Position numbers and translations under genes: made by a program. From contig JAIFKX010000134.1 in the NCBI GenBank assembly GCA_020049335.1, forward strand, positions 1-53,775: a DNA stretch of 53,775 nucleotides, given 5' to 3'. Source of the DNA: Paludibacter sp. (GTDB taxonomy: Bacteria > Bacteroidota > Bacteroidia > Bacteroidales > Paludibacteraceae). A model generated the notes under the pieces. It had not been told where the DNA came from. It ran no database searches and worked only from the letters and a program-made list of their open reading frames with translations. Below, in pieces: positions 24,418 through 33,522 of the stretch (position 1 is the first letter of the stretch; every line of letters begins with the position of its first letter).

Positions 24418-24644
24418 ACGACAGATAACGGACAACGGACGACAGACAACAGACAACAGACGACAGACAAAAGTTAAAATATAAAAGATATAAGACAGCA
24501 GTCTTTCCGTTGTCTGTTGTCCAATGTTTTTTGTATTTTCACTCTTTCTAAAATTTAAAAAACAATAAATGTTTGCATTACAAATTTAGGTGCAGTGATT
24601 TGTTTTTAACTTTGTAAACTAATTTACAATTTGAATATCATCCT
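24417..24644. repeat. GACRACR heptamer array and its inverted partner; leader of the DUF6242 gene
   Basis: Eight heptamers of the form GACRACR (GACGACA, GACAACG, GACAACA and variants) run from 24417 to about 24473. Two to three more lie on the other strand at 24507-24522, so the two can pair as a hairpin. The rest of the interval is AT-rich and carries the promoter box at 24607. The same heptamers occur at 46591-46620 and 48025-48053. Confidence 0.85.
24607..24614 (+). promoter_or_regulatory. Promoter -7 box for the DUF6242 lipoprotein gene
   Basis: TAACTTTG, exact TAnnTTTG, 31 nt before the start codon. Confidence 0.45.
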
Positions 24645-26060
24645 ATGAAGTTTTATTCCTTCCGATTATTTGTAATCCTTTCATTGTCAATTGTTTTTAC
24701 GTCATGCGACTGGCTCGATTCCAATTCAACAGTTACCACTTCGAGCGATGCTACTTTTGTTTCACTCACTTTTTCGGCTGCTAACACTGCCGATGCTGCT
24801 GTTTCTAAAGCTGTTTTTACTTTGGTAATCGAAGGCTCCGATTCTATAATTGTGAATTTGGATTCACTTCCCTACAACACAGCCATCGATAGCGTTATAC
24901 CCAAATTTACATTTGCAAGCACAAATGCTGCTTATGTGCTTATAAAAGATAGCACAGGAACAAAAATTGACACGGTTTCGATAACTGGAACAGATACATT
25001 GGATTTTAACAGAGTAGTTAAAATAAAGAATTTTGCAACCGACGGAAAAGCGTATCATTCGTATTCTTTTAGAGTGAATGTACATAAAGTTGAACCTGAG
25101 TTATATCAATGGAAAAATGTTGTAAATCAAATGTATACACATCAAGGGTCGCTTCAGAAGGCGGTTATGATGAACAATACAATTTATTTTTTCAATAGTA
25201 CAGGGCTTACTACTTCGCTCTACACTTCGACTACTGGAGCCAGCTGGAGTAGCCGAAATCTGGTAACCGATTTGCCTGACAATGCCTTATTGCGCAATAT
25301 GTTGGTTTTTAATAATAAAATATTTTTAATTCACAACGATTCGTTAATTTACTCTTCTACCAACGGTGTTGATTGGACTAAGAAATCATTTCAGAATACT
25401 GATTATTGGTTTAAAAACTTACTTTACGACTTCAAAGGAGAATTATGGGCATTGGTACAAAATAAATCGAACGGTGATTATAAATTTGCAACATCCGTAG
25501 ATGGTGCTTCGTGGACTAAACACGAAGAGCTTGTTCATGCTAATTTTCCAGTAGGTGGCTATGCTTCAGTATCATTTCTGTCCCGTACAAAGCAGCCTAA
25601 AGTGCTTGTAGCTGGTGGTTATTCTAAAACTGGAGCTTTTCTTAACAAAGTGTGGTCGTCGCAAGATGGGTTGTATTTTGTTGAGTTTAGCAAAGAAAAT
25701 ACCACTTATGGTTACCGAACTGGGACTAACATTATTTATTACGAAGACAAATTGTTAGCGTTTGGTGGAATCGACGAAAATGGCAAAATGCAAGCCTTGC
25801 TCTACCTGCAATCGGCTGACGAGGGTTTGAGTTGGAAAGATATTGATACAACTTACATGACGGTACGTGAAAAATATACATTTAATCGTAACGATAGCGT
25901 AATTTCAGCTTACAAAAATTACAAACGACGTTTTAATCACTCAGCTGTAGTTGATAAAGATAAGAATATCATATTGATAGGTGGTCGTGATTCATTGCCT
26001 CAAACTTATACCGATGTGTGGGTAGGACGCTTGAATAAGGCAGTATTTATTAGAAAATAA
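24645..26060 (+). CDS. DUF6242-type lipoprotein with sialidase/Kelch-like repeats
   Basis: 471 residues. Signal peptide MKFYSFRLFVILSLSIVFTSC with a lipobox and Cys21 lipid anchor. Residues about 35-155 form an immunoglobulin-like N-domain. The rest carries repeats of the type TTGASWSSRNL, STNGVDWTKKSF, SVDGASWTKHEE, SSQDGLYFVEF and SADEGLSWKDI, which resemble the Asp-box turns of sialidase beta propellers (S/T-x-D/N-x-G-x-S/T-W). That suggests a surface-exposed propeller. Catalytic residues of sialidases are not evident, so a binding role is as likely. Function is unknown. It precedes a small membrane protein and a TonB receptor on the same strand. Confidence 0.7.
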   Translation: MKFYSFRLFVILSLSIVFTSCDWLDSNSTVTTSSDATFVSLTFSAANTADAAVSKAVFTLVIEGSDSIIVNLDSLPYNTAIDSVIPKFTFASTNAAYVLIKDSTGTKIDTVSITGTDTLDFNRVVKIKNFATDGKAYHSYSFRVNVHKVEPELYQWKNVVNQMYTHQGSLQKAVMMNNTIYFFNSTGLTTSLYTSTTGASWSSRNLVTDLPDNALLRNMLVFNNKIFLIHNDSLIYSSTNGVDWTKKSFQNTDYWFKNLLYDFKGELWALVQNKSNGDYKFATSVDGASWTKHEELVHANFPVGGYASVSFLSRTKQPKVLVAGGYSKTGAFLNKVWSSQDGLYFVEFSKENTTYGYRTGTNIIYYEDKLLAFGGIDENGKMQALLYLQSADEGLSWKDIDTTYMTVREKYTFNRNDSVISAYKNYKRRFNHSAVVDKDKNIILIGGRDSLPQTYTDVWVGRLNKAVFIRK

Positions 26061-26070
26061 GAAATATTAT

Positions 26071-26188
26071 TGCCCCAAACCCCTAAAGGGGCTAAAAGAC
26101 TGGTATTCGAAATAATTTACATTAATAATAATTGTTTAGGGTTTTAAAAACGAAGCTAACTACACATCCCATTTAGGGGCTTGGGGCA
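26071..26188 (+). repeat. 118-bp terminal-inverted-repeat element (copy A)
   Basis: Left end TGCCCCAAACCCCTAAAGGG; right end CATTTAGGGGCTTGGGGCA. Outer 21 bp are near-perfect inverted repeats. It aligns without gaps over all 118 positions with the copy at 34226-34343, roughly 80% identical by hand count. No target duplication and no coding capacity seen; a MITE-like element. Confidence 0.85.
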
Positions 26189-26213
26189 TTTTGTTTTTAT
26201 AGTTTATAGCGTT

Positions 26214-26549
26214 ATGAATAAAAAAGTTACAAATAGACAAGTTTCGCTGCGTTTCCGTAGATGGAGTCGTGCGGGTTATGCCTTGTTTGTAAGTTTTACT
26301 TTGGCTGTAACTATCGGTGTGCTTGCTGTTTCGATTTGCGAAAAATCTGAAGTGAAAGCTTTGTCTAGTGGTATTCTGAATAATGAAAACGCTTTTTTAG
26401 CTCTTGATGAAAATGAGCAGGAATTTAATGATGAGATGCTCATGGCTACCGAAATTGCCTCTATTTCAGCAACTAAAAACGACCTAACCGCTGCGCATGG
26501 TCGCAAAATAGTATTAATAACAAGATATTTTATTAACCAAAACGGTTGA
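26214..26549 (+). CDS. Small inner-membrane protein of unknown function
   Basis: 111 residues from ATG 26214 (MNKKVTNRQVSLRFRRWSR). A basic N-terminus is followed by one membrane helix (AGYALFVSFTLAVTIGVLAVSI) and an acidic tail (NENAFLALDENEQEFNDEML). An upstream in-frame ATG at 26181 would begin inside the repeat element and is rejected. I believe similar proteins precede TonB receptor genes in other Bacteroidales, but no function is known to me. Its stop codon lies inside a strong terminator hairpin that separates it from the receptor gene. Confidence 0.7.
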   Translation: MNKKVTNRQVSLRFRRWSRAGYALFVSFTLAVTIGVLAVSICEKSEVKALSSGILNNENAFLALDENEQEFNDEMLMATEIASISATKNDLTAAHGRKIVLITRYFINQNG

Positions 26550-26582
26550 AACGGATTAAATTCTGTTTCAACCGTTTTTTAT
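26539..26582 (+). terminator. Intrinsic terminator / possible attenuator before the TonB receptor
   Basis: AAAACGGTTGAAAC (26539-26552) pairs with GTTTCAACCGTTTT (26564-26577), 11-nt loop, followed by a T-rich run. It overlaps the stop codon of the small membrane protein and ends about 11 nt before the receptor start codon, leaving almost no room for a separate promoter. Confidence 0.85.
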
Positions 26583-26592
26583 TTTATCCAAA

Positions 26593-28515
26593 ATGTTCAA
26601 GAAAACAATTTTTATTTTCTCCTTTTTTGTGTTGTTTTCACTTTTTTCGTTTAGTCAGAAAAATGTGGATACTTTAAAAGTCGAATTGCAAGAAGTAGAT
26701 GTGAATGCTGCTCAAAATCAGTTAAAAACTGGCTCGGGTAGGTTGCTTACTGTTATCGACAAAGCTACAATAACAAAACTACCGGTGCAAAGTCTCGACG
26801 ATTTGTTAGAAACAATTTCGGGAGTAGATATTCGACAACGTGGAGTGGGAGGGACGCAATCGGATATTAGTATACGTGGTGGCTCGTTCGATCAGGTTCT
26901 TGTATTGCTCAATGGAGTTAACATAACTGACCCACAAACAGGGCATTACAACCTTGATGTACCAGTAGAATTGTCGGATATTTCGCGTATTGAACTTTTG
27001 CAAGGCTCAGCAGCCCGATTGTATGGACCAAATGCTTTTAGCGGAGCAATTAATATTATTACATACAAAAAAAGTAAAAATTCGGTTTCTGCACAACTCA
27101 CAGCTGGAAGTTACGGTACCTTTACTCAAAATATTTCGGGCAGTGTAGGTTCTAAAAAGTTGGCATCTTTCCTCTCGTTTTCCAACAAAGCAAGCGATGG
27201 ATATATTCCCAATACCGACTTTAAAATACTAAATGCTTTTTCGCACACCACACTGACAACTAATAAGGTAGGGAAATTTGATTTACAATTGGCTTATCAG
27301 CAAAAATCGTACGGAGCTAATGCTTTCTATTCGTTTGCTTACCCAAATCAGTTCGACCATACCCAAACATTTCTTGGGGCATTAAGTTGGAATTTAACCA
27401 CAACTAATTTTCAATTTTCGGCACAGACTTATGCTCGTAAACATTATGATAGGTTTGAGCTTTTCAGAGACTCAATTAGCACAAAACCAACATGGTATAC
27501 CACACATAACTATCACGTGACGGATGTTTCGGGCGCAAAAGCAACTGCAACTTATCAATCGTCATTTGTAAAAAGTACTTTTGGACTCGATGTGCGCAAC
27601 GAACATATTTATAGCAATGCGCTGGGAATTGTTTTACCTACACCCAAAGATAATATTTTTGCTGCCAGTCATCCGTTTACAAAAGCTGATAACCGTCTGC
27701 TTTCGACCGCTTTTGCCGATTTTTCGAAAAACATTCGTCAATTTAATTTGTCGCTGGGCGTTTCTGCTACTTCCAACAAGCGATACGGTTTTATGTGGTC
27801 GGGTGGGGGCGATGTGAGTTACAACGCTACCGATAATTTGCGTTTTTACACTTCGGTAAATTCAGCTGTGCGTTTGCCCACATTCACCGATTTGTATTTG
27901 CAAAATTCTATTCAGAAAGCGGATGCAAATTTACTACCCGAAACCGCTACTACATACGAAATAGGTTCTAGATACGATAAAATGGGGCTCAAGTTGAATA
28001 CGTCAGCATTTTATCGCATTGGAAAAAATGTAATTGACTGGGTTCGATTTGAGCCAACTTCGAAGTGGGAAAGCAAAAATTTAGCCAATATAAATGCTTT
28101 TGGTGTGGATGCTTCTACCGAATATTATTTTAAAACGGGTTTTGTTAAAAAAATAGCCCTATCCTATTCGTATCTCACACTCAATAAAGAAGCGGTGTCG
28201 TTTGATTCAAAATACGCATTAGATTATCTCCGTCATAAAGCTGTTGTGAGTGTTAATCACACCATTGTTAGCAAACTTTCGGCTCAGTGGAAAGTATCGT
28301 ACAACGACCGTGCAGGCGATTATGTAGATTTTGCAAACGCTACTAAAACGCTCTATAAACCATTTACGATGTTGGATTTGCGCTTGCTTTGGACTGATAA
28401 ATATTATGCTATTTTTGCCGATGGCAACAATTTACTCGACGTGAATTATGCCGATTATGGTGGCTTGGTGCAGCCTGGAATTAATTTTAATGTAGGAGTA
28501 AGGGTGAAATTGTAA
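26593..28515 (+). CDS. TonB-dependent outer membrane receptor (BtuB-like)
   Basis: 640 residues. Signal peptide MFKKTIFIFSFFVLFSLFSFS; a short TonB-box region; plug domain with TVIDKATITKLPVQSLDDLLETISGVDIRQRGVGGTQSDISIRGGSFDQVLVLLNGV and LLQGSAARLYGPNAFSGAINI; then a 22-strand barrel ending in FNVGVRVKL. No carboxypeptidase-like N-terminal domain is present, in contrast to SusC-type receptors. Size and plug resemble vitamin B12 or siderophore receptors, but no cobalamin riboswitch was found upstream. Energy comes from TonB-ExbBD in the inner membrane, not in the window. Confidence 0.88.
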   Translation: MFKKTIFIFSFFVLFSLFSFSQKNVDTLKVELQEVDVNAAQNQLKTGSGRLLTVIDKATITKLPVQSLDDLLETISGVDIRQRGVGGTQSDISIRGGSFDQVLVLLNGVNITDPQTGHYNLDVPVELSDISRIELLQGSAARLYGPNAFSGAINIITYKKSKNSVSAQLTAGSYGTFTQNISGSVGSKKLASFLSFSNKASDGYIPNTDFKILNAFSHTTLTTNKVGKFDLQLAYQQKSYGANAFYSFAYPNQFDHTQTFLGALSWNLTTTNFQFSAQTYARKHYDRFELFRDSISTKPTWYTTHNYHVTDVSGAKATATYQSSFVKSTFGLDVRNEHIYSNALGIVLPTPKDNIFAASHPFTKADNRLLSTAFADFSKNIRQFNLSLGVSATSNKRYGFMWSGGGDVSYNATDNLRFYTSVNSAVRLPTFTDLYLQNSIQKADANLLPETATTYEIGSRYDKMGLKLNTSAFYRIGKNVIDWVRFEPTSKWESKNLANINAFGVDASTEYYFKTGFVKKIALSYSYLTLNKEAVSFDSKYALDYLRHKAVVSVNHTIVSKLSAQWKVSYNDRAGDYVDFANATKTLYKPFTMLDLRLLWTDKYYAIFADGNNLLDVNYADYGGLVQPGINFNVGVRVKL

Positions 28516-28845
28516 ACTGAAATTTCCGTTCCAAAACACATTATTCTTTAACCAAATAATTCCTTTAACGTTTGCGTTGCAATGAACATTTACACCGTCA
28601 GCATAAACATCCTGTTTTTCGATATTGATATTCTTAATTTTATGCAGTATTCGGACGTTCTCTTCTTTATAAAAGAATTTTTTATCTGCACCGATGAAAT
28701 ATACATCATAGCCATTTACATTTCCATAATCCGATGCTATGTTCATAGCTGAAACCGACATGGTCTTATCTTCCCATTACTGCTTTTTAGCACTAAAAAG
28801 CAGAACTGTCTGATTTTCGTTATCTATTTCTATCTTTTGACCCAT
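28432..28845 (-). pseudogene. Broken small gene of unknown function
   Basis: A reading frame starts at ATG 28845 (MGQKIEIDNENQTVLLFSAKKQ), meets an in-frame TAA after 22 codons, and continues as WEDKT then MSVSAMNIASDYGNVNGYDVYFIGADKKFFYKEENVRILHKI to a stop at 28432. The last ~28 codons run antisense into the TonB receptor gene and look non-genuine, as if the original 3' end were lost. Hydrophilic composition with a well-formed beta/alpha pattern suggests real protein ancestry, but I do not recognise the family. The 109-residue part from ATG 28761 might still be translated. Confidence 0.45.
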
Positions 28846-28882
28846 TTTTAGTTGTTTGGAGCTACTATTTATAAACCAACTT

Positions 28883-31800
28883 CTACCCCTCCACAATCTT
28901 AATTTCCTCTTCCGTCAATTCATACAGTGCATACACCATTCGGTCAATTTTGCGGTCAGTATCATCTATTTGTTTTTTTATTTCGAGGGCTTTTGCTTTT
29001 TCCGTATTGAAATAGTCTTCCCATTCGGCTTCCTGAGCGAGGGTGAGTTTTACTTTTTTCTTAGCAAGTTCAGTAATAAACTCTTTGTAGCTTAGTAGAT
29101 ACCAGTTTTGCAGTTTGCCAGGCAACTCTTCCAAATCGAACTTACGCTGAAGCATACGTTGGAATTTTTGAGATGAATCATTTAATGCCTTGTGTAATAT
29201 GAGCATTTCATTGGCTTTAACAGCTAATTCTTCAGTTGTATTTGCAATTGGTATTTGACCAAAATACTTCCAAATTAATTGAACTCCATTTTGTATTTGT
29301 GTGCAGTATTTTGTTATTAGCCACCAACCCATTTTCGAGTTTAATATGGCAAGTAAACCTTTATCTGCAGAGGGAATAATCCACATTGAATTATTACAAA
29401 AAAGTCCTTGCTCATCATAGATAAAACATGGTTTTACCTGAAACACTTGATACATAATTTTAGGACTGTTGAATTTTACCAAATAATCATCTGTTGGGCA
29501 ATTATCTAATTCTAACCAATGATGTTGACCCGAAAATGGCTTCTCGATGCTGGGTTTACTTCCATTGCACTGACCACGCTTTTTTAAATCCACTTCAAAT
29601 GTTTGAAGTCTTTCATATATTGCAGGATAGTCTTTTTCGAGGTGTTGATAACTTCCGTACTTGGCTAAGATAATAAAATCACATTCACTTAATTGAGGAA
29701 TTCCATATCGTTTCATATTTCGTCCTCTTACTATCGGATTAATTATGTTTTCTGAGGAAATATGTTTATGGATCAATTTTATTTTAGTTTCTTCATCAAT
29801 AATATAAGCTTCACTCAAACCTGGGATAATCCCCCTAAAAGCTTCTTCATTAATCACTTCAATCAATTTTGGAAAAGACCTTTTAAGACATTCGATTAAT
29901 TTTTGGTCATTGGACGATGATAATACCCAAGTTTCCGAATTCAGTTTTGATATTTCAAATTTCTCGGCAGAAAGTGTTACGTTCGAGTAAAAATCGTCAG
30001 AATGGATACTTGACAATACTGATACATTTACAACTTTTTTGGGTTGTGCCTTGCGTGAAACAAAAATACAGGGATAAGTCGTTACACCTTCGAAAATCTG
30101 AATATCACCAAAATCAATAAGTTGATTTAGTTCGTATTGAAGGAAAAACTCTCGTAATGATTTTCCATATCCGGCCTGCATCCATTTATTTGGCATGATA
30201 AAAGAGATTATACCGTTCTGTTTTAAAAGATTAAAACCTTTCTCAACAAATAGGCAATATAAATCACCACGTTTTTCGAATGTTTTATAATTCATATTCG
30301 ACATAGCTTCCGATATGTCCTTCATCGTTTCAAGTCTTACATACGGCGGATTCCCAATCACAACATCAAAACCACCTTTCTGTTGTTTTTCATATTTGGC
30401 TTTGGGTGCGGATACAACTTCTAATTTATGGGCATATTCTGCCAATTGTTTGGTTATTTCCAACGCTTCTTTCGATAAGGCAATACCCTGTTCGGCTTTT
30501 AATTGCGCTTCTGCCGATTTTTCTTTAATAAGTTTCAGGTAATCAGGTGTTTCTATCTTTTCGATAGAAATTATTTCAACGGGTTTTTGTTCACGCCCAA
30601 ACACCTGCGGGAATTCGTTGTGCCAGTCGAACGCTTTATCGCCTGCCACAGCAGGGTCGTCAATCAGCGAATTACCGCATTTGATATTATTATTCAACGA
30701 GCTGAGTTTGCGGTGAGGTTTGGCGGTGCGCAGCCACAACGATAGCTTGGCAATTTCAACACTTTCTTCGTTAATATCCACGCCGTAAAGATTGTTTTCC
30801 AAAATGGTGTTTTCGATGTTCGACAGTCCCATGGAGTAATGGTTTTTCAATCCTGTAATTCTCTCCTGCTGGTTGTCAATCCAGCTGTGTTCGGCTATTA
30901 AAAAATCGAGTGCGGTATTCAGGAATGCACCGCTTCCACATGCAGGGTCAACAATTGTGATTTGCAACAGCCATTCACGGTAAGCATCAAACACTTTTAG
31001 TGCTTGTTTCTTTTTATCTTCTTGCTCTTTTTTCGACCTGCTTTTGAATTCGAATAGTTCTTCGCATATACCCAGTTCGGTTTTCTTTTCCTCGCACAAC
31101 CGTCCAACTGTATTTTCAATAATGTACTGAGTAATATAGTGTGGAGTATAAACCACGCCATCTTGTTTACGCTTCGAGACCCCTCCCGACCTCCCCGAAG
31201 GAGGGGAGAATGTACCAGATGTAATTTCATTGGCAATCTGTTCAATTTCGCTCAGACTGTTTTCGAAAATATGACCCAGAATATTTACATCTACATCGGT
31301 ACCATAGTCGTAAACAGCTAATTTGAGTATGTTTTCCGAAAGTATGGTGTCGTCTACTTTGATTTGATTCAGCAACTCATCGTTGGCAAATAAACCGCCA
31401 TTGTAGGCATAAATCTCTGTATTGGCATCTTTATATCCTACATCCAACAGTTTGAAATACTTCACAAACCGACTGTATAACGACTGATAATCGTTCATTG
31501 GGTCGGCATTGAATTTTTTCCATTTTTCAATTGTAGCTTTTACCGAGTTGGCAGGAAGTAGGTCTTTGTCTTCGGCAAAAAGCAGAAACAGAAAGCGGTC
31601 GAGCAGTTTTTGCGTTTTTTTAAACAGGAACAGCTTATCATATTCGGGATTCAACGATACGATACTATCGAAAAGCTGACGTTTAAAAATGGAATAATCC
31701 TTATAGAGTTGCTTTGTAATTACATCTTCGTTGCTTATTGATTGATTTTTAATCTCTTGTGGCAGATTCTTTGCCATACTTTCGTAGGAGAGGCACAACC

Positions 31801-32293
31801 AAAGCCTATGAAATTCATCATACGTAAGATTAAATAAGTCGAACTCTATAAAATCAACGGCATTGTCGATATAAAACCGCAATCGTTCAAAATTGGAGGT
31901 AATAACGTAACGGCAGTTTTTATGATTGTTTTTGTAGCCAAAAGCCTGAACCTCAACCTTCTTTAAATCCTGTGTTTTGTGGTCTTTCAACTCAATTACC
32001 GCTACAATTTGGTTGTTGATACGAATAGCTGCATCGGCACTTTTAGCATCCGTTTCGTTTTTCTTTTCCCTAAGAAGATTGAAATTTGGCTGAGGTTGGG
32101 CAATATAGCCTAATACATTTACGAATAATGCTTCAATAAATTCACCCTGATATTGCTGTTCTATCAGTTCTAATATATTTGCCTGAATGGCAGGATTACC
32201 AAAATAATCGACATATTTTTTGTAAATCGGACTCAGATTGGTGGTTATACCCGCTAAAAACTGACGTTCAACTTGTGTTTGGAATAATGACAT
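28883..32293 (-). CDS. Type IIG restriction-modification enzyme (Eco57I-like, single chain)
   Basis: 1136 residues combining all functions. N-terminal nuclease of the PD-(D/E)xK type: D87 in SADAAIRI and E101-x-K103 in VAVIELKD. Central N6-adenine methyltransferase: QDGVVYTPHYITQYIIE, motif I VDPACGSGAFLNTALDFL (near residue 450), LYGVDINEESVEIAKLSLWLRT, and catalytic GFDVVIGNPPYVRLE (near 648). The C-terminal ~400 residues look like a TaqI-C/Eco57I target-recognition region with SEAYIIDEETK and MIWPSADKGLLAILNS-like blocks. Residues about 361-373 (SPPSGRSGGVS) come from a C-rich palindromic repeat inserted in frame just before the methyltransferase domain. Apparently intact; a broken gene lies at its 3' end. 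Confidence 0.88.
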   Translation of the reverse strand: MSLFQTQVERQFLAGITTNLSPIYKKYVDYFGNPAIQANILELIEQQYQGEFIEALFVNVLGYIAQPQPNFNLLREKKNETDAKSADAAIRINNQIVAVIELKDHKTQDLKKVEVQAFGYKNNHKNCRYVITSNFERLRFYIDNAVDFIEFDLFNLTYDEFHRLWLCLSYESMAKNLPQEIKNQSISNEDVITKQLYKDYSIFKRQLFDSIVSLNPEYDKLFLFKKTQKLLDRFLFLLFAEDKDLLPANSVKATIEKWKKFNADPMNDYQSLYSRFVKYFKLLDVGYKDANTEIYAYNGGLFANDELLNQIKVDDTILSENILKLAVYDYGTDVDVNILGHIFENSLSEIEQIANEITSGTFSPPSGRSGGVSKRKQDGVVYTPHYITQYIIENTVGRLCEEKKTELGICEELFEFKSRSKKEQEDKKKQALKVFDAYREWLLQITIVDPACGSGAFLNTALDFLIAEHSWIDNQQERITGLKNHYSMGLSNIENTILENNLYGVDINEESVEIAKLSLWLRTAKPHRKLSSLNNNIKCGNSLIDDPAVAGDKAFDWHNEFPQVFGREQKPVEIISIEKIETPDYLKLIKEKSAEAQLKAEQGIALSKEALEITKQLAEYAHKLEVVSAPKAKYEKQQKGGFDVVIGNPPYVRLETMKDISEAMSNMNYKTFEKRGDLYCLFVEKGFNLLKQNGIISFIMPNKWMQAGYGKSLREFFLQYELNQLIDFGDIQIFEGVTTYPCIFVSRKAQPKKVVNVSVLSSIHSDDFYSNVTLSAEKFEISKLNSETWVLSSSNDQKLIECLKRSFPKLIEVINEEAFRGIIPGLSEAYIIDEETKIKLIHKHISSENIINPIVRGRNMKRYGIPQLSECDFIILAKYGSYQHLEKDYPAIYERLQTFEVDLKKRGQCNGSKPSIEKPFSGQHHWLELDNCPTDDYLVKFNSPKIMYQVFQVKPCFIYDEQGLFCNNSMWIIPSADKGLLAILNSKMGWWLITKYCTQIQNGVQLIWKYFGQIPIANTTEELAVKANEMLILHKALNDSSQKFQRMLQRKFDLEELPGKLQNWYLLSYKEFITELAKKKVKLTLAQEAEWEDYFNTEKAKALEIKKQIDDTDRKIDRMVYALYELTEEEIKIVEG
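31175..31212 (-). repeat. C-rich palindromic repeat inserted in frame in the type IIG gene
   Basis: ACCCCTCCCGACCTCCCCGA (from 31179) followed by AGGAGGGGAGAATG. The core CTCCCC-GAAG-GGAG palindrome and flanking CCCCTCCC match the repeat family found in alaS, queA and the Smr gene. Confidence 0.75.
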
Positions 32294-32633
32294 GCTATAA
32301 ATTTTGCTCGATTAAGATTTTTTTTTCAACCCCGCAAAACTACAAAAAACTATTCAGATTATCAGCTTATTGGTTGAAATTATTTTGGTTTGTTTTGAGT
32401 TTAATTTTTTTGCATAAAAGAATCCCATAATAGAACTTTTGCGCAAGTATTCAATACGCTCAATTCTTTATAGGAAACTGATTAATTGCTGAGAAATGTT
32501 TTTATTTATTTGGCCAAAGCCCATATTCTATATTATCTTAAATGAATGGGCTCCCGCCTTCTGCGGGATAAATGGCACCCAATCCAATCCAATCCAATCC
32601 AATCCAATCCAATTCAATCCAATTCAATCCATT
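32294..32633. repeat. Intergenic region with AATCC pentamer array and TTGGC-AAAGCCC repeat
   Basis: No gene. TTGGCCAAAGCCCATATTCT (from 32509) begins a hairpin-forming repeat that ends ATGGGCT (32546-32552), followed by CCCGC-CTTCT-GCGGG (32553-32567). A relative, TTGGCTAAAGCCCTTATTCT, lies on the other side of the sirtuin gene near 33370. From 32581 to 32630 there are ten pentamers (AATCC, with two AATTC), ending 3 bp from the sirtuin stop codon. Confidence 0.8.
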
Positions 32634-33332
32634 TCAAATACCCAATATGCGCTTCAATTCCTTCACTCCTTCTGTTGCTCCCTTCTGTATAAAAGCAAAT
32701 TTTCTAGTATTAGTATCTACAGGGTTTGGGTCAATCAGATAAACAGGAACATTGTAGCGTGCATATCGCAGCAGACCTGCCGCAGGATATACTTGCAATG
32801 AAGTTCCAATCACTACCACTATATCTGCCGATTGCACAATTTCGGCGGCATACGCTATATTCGGAACCTCCTCGCCAAACCACACAATATGCGGACGGAG
32901 CGGGTAACCTTTGGGGCACAAATCACCCATAAAGTATTCTATCTTTTCGGGTTTCACATCGTACACCTCTTCGCCTGGGCTGGTTGAACGCATTTTCATT
33001 AAGTCGCCATGCAAATGCAATACCCACGAACTGCCAGCACGTTCATGCAGATTATCCACATTCTGAGTTATTATCTTTACTTCAAAATGCTTTTCCAAAT
33101 CAACCAATCCCATGTGTCCTTCATTTGGCTCTGAATCCACCAATTGCTTTCGGCGTTCGTTGTAAAATCGGTGTACAAGCTCTGGGTTTGCATCCCAAGC
33201 TTCGGGCGTTGCCACATCCTCAATCTTGTGCTTCTCCCACAATCCACCCGAATCTCTGAATGTTGAAATTCCACTCTCTGCCGACATACCGGCACCAGTT
33301 AAAATTACCAGTTTCTTTTTATATTCAGCCAT
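32634..33332 (-). CDS. cobB: NAD-dependent protein deacylase, sirtuin
   Basis: 232 residues, a full sirtuin catalytic domain that removes acyl groups from lysines at the cost of NAD+. Motifs: LTGAGMSAESGISTFRDSGGLW, IITQNVDNLHERAGSSWVLHLHGDL (catalytic His in HLHGD), PHIVWFGEEVP and VIGTSLQVYPAAGLL, IDPNPVD. Only one cysteine (in GDLCPKGYP) remains where most sirtuins have a four-cysteine zinc ribbon. That is known in part of the class III/Bacteroidota group, so the enzyme is probably active without zinc. The stop codon adjoins a pentamer array. Confidence 0.9.
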   Translation of the reverse strand: MAEYKKKLVILTGAGMSAESGISTFRDSGGLWEKHKIEDVATPEAWDANPELVHRFYNERRKQLVDSEPNEGHMGLVDLEKHFEVKIITQNVDNLHERAGSSWVLHLHGDLMKMRSTSPGEEVYDVKPEKIEYFMGDLCPKGYPLRPHIVWFGEEVPNIAYAAEIVQSADIVVVIGTSLQVYPAAGLLRYARYNVPVYLIDPNPVDTNTRKFAFIQKGATEGVKELKRILGI

Positions 33333-33522
33333 TGTTCTAAAATTTTAAATCTCAACACATTATATTTGATTGGCTAAAGCCCTTATTCTAAGTAAGTAGA
33401 ATAAAATAATGTCGCATAACTTTATTAGTTGCAGACCGCAATTCCCTCTCCTCAAGGAGATTGTTAGGGTGAGGTAAATATTTTATAATGGTGTGTTAAA
33501 TTTGTCCATTAACTTATATGCA
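33333..33522. repeat. Intergenic repeats between cobB and rnhB
   Basis: TTGGCTAAAGCCCTTATTCT (near 33370) matches the repeat beyond the other end of cobB. A C-rich palindromic repeat, CCCTCTCCTCAAGGAG, followed by TTAGGGTGAGGT lies at about 33443-33475. No gene. Confidence 0.7.

Noticed and set aside
26100-26592. Possible cobalamin riboswitch before the BtuB-like receptor
   Set aside because: No B12-box-like conserved block was found; the only structures are the repeat element and the terminator.
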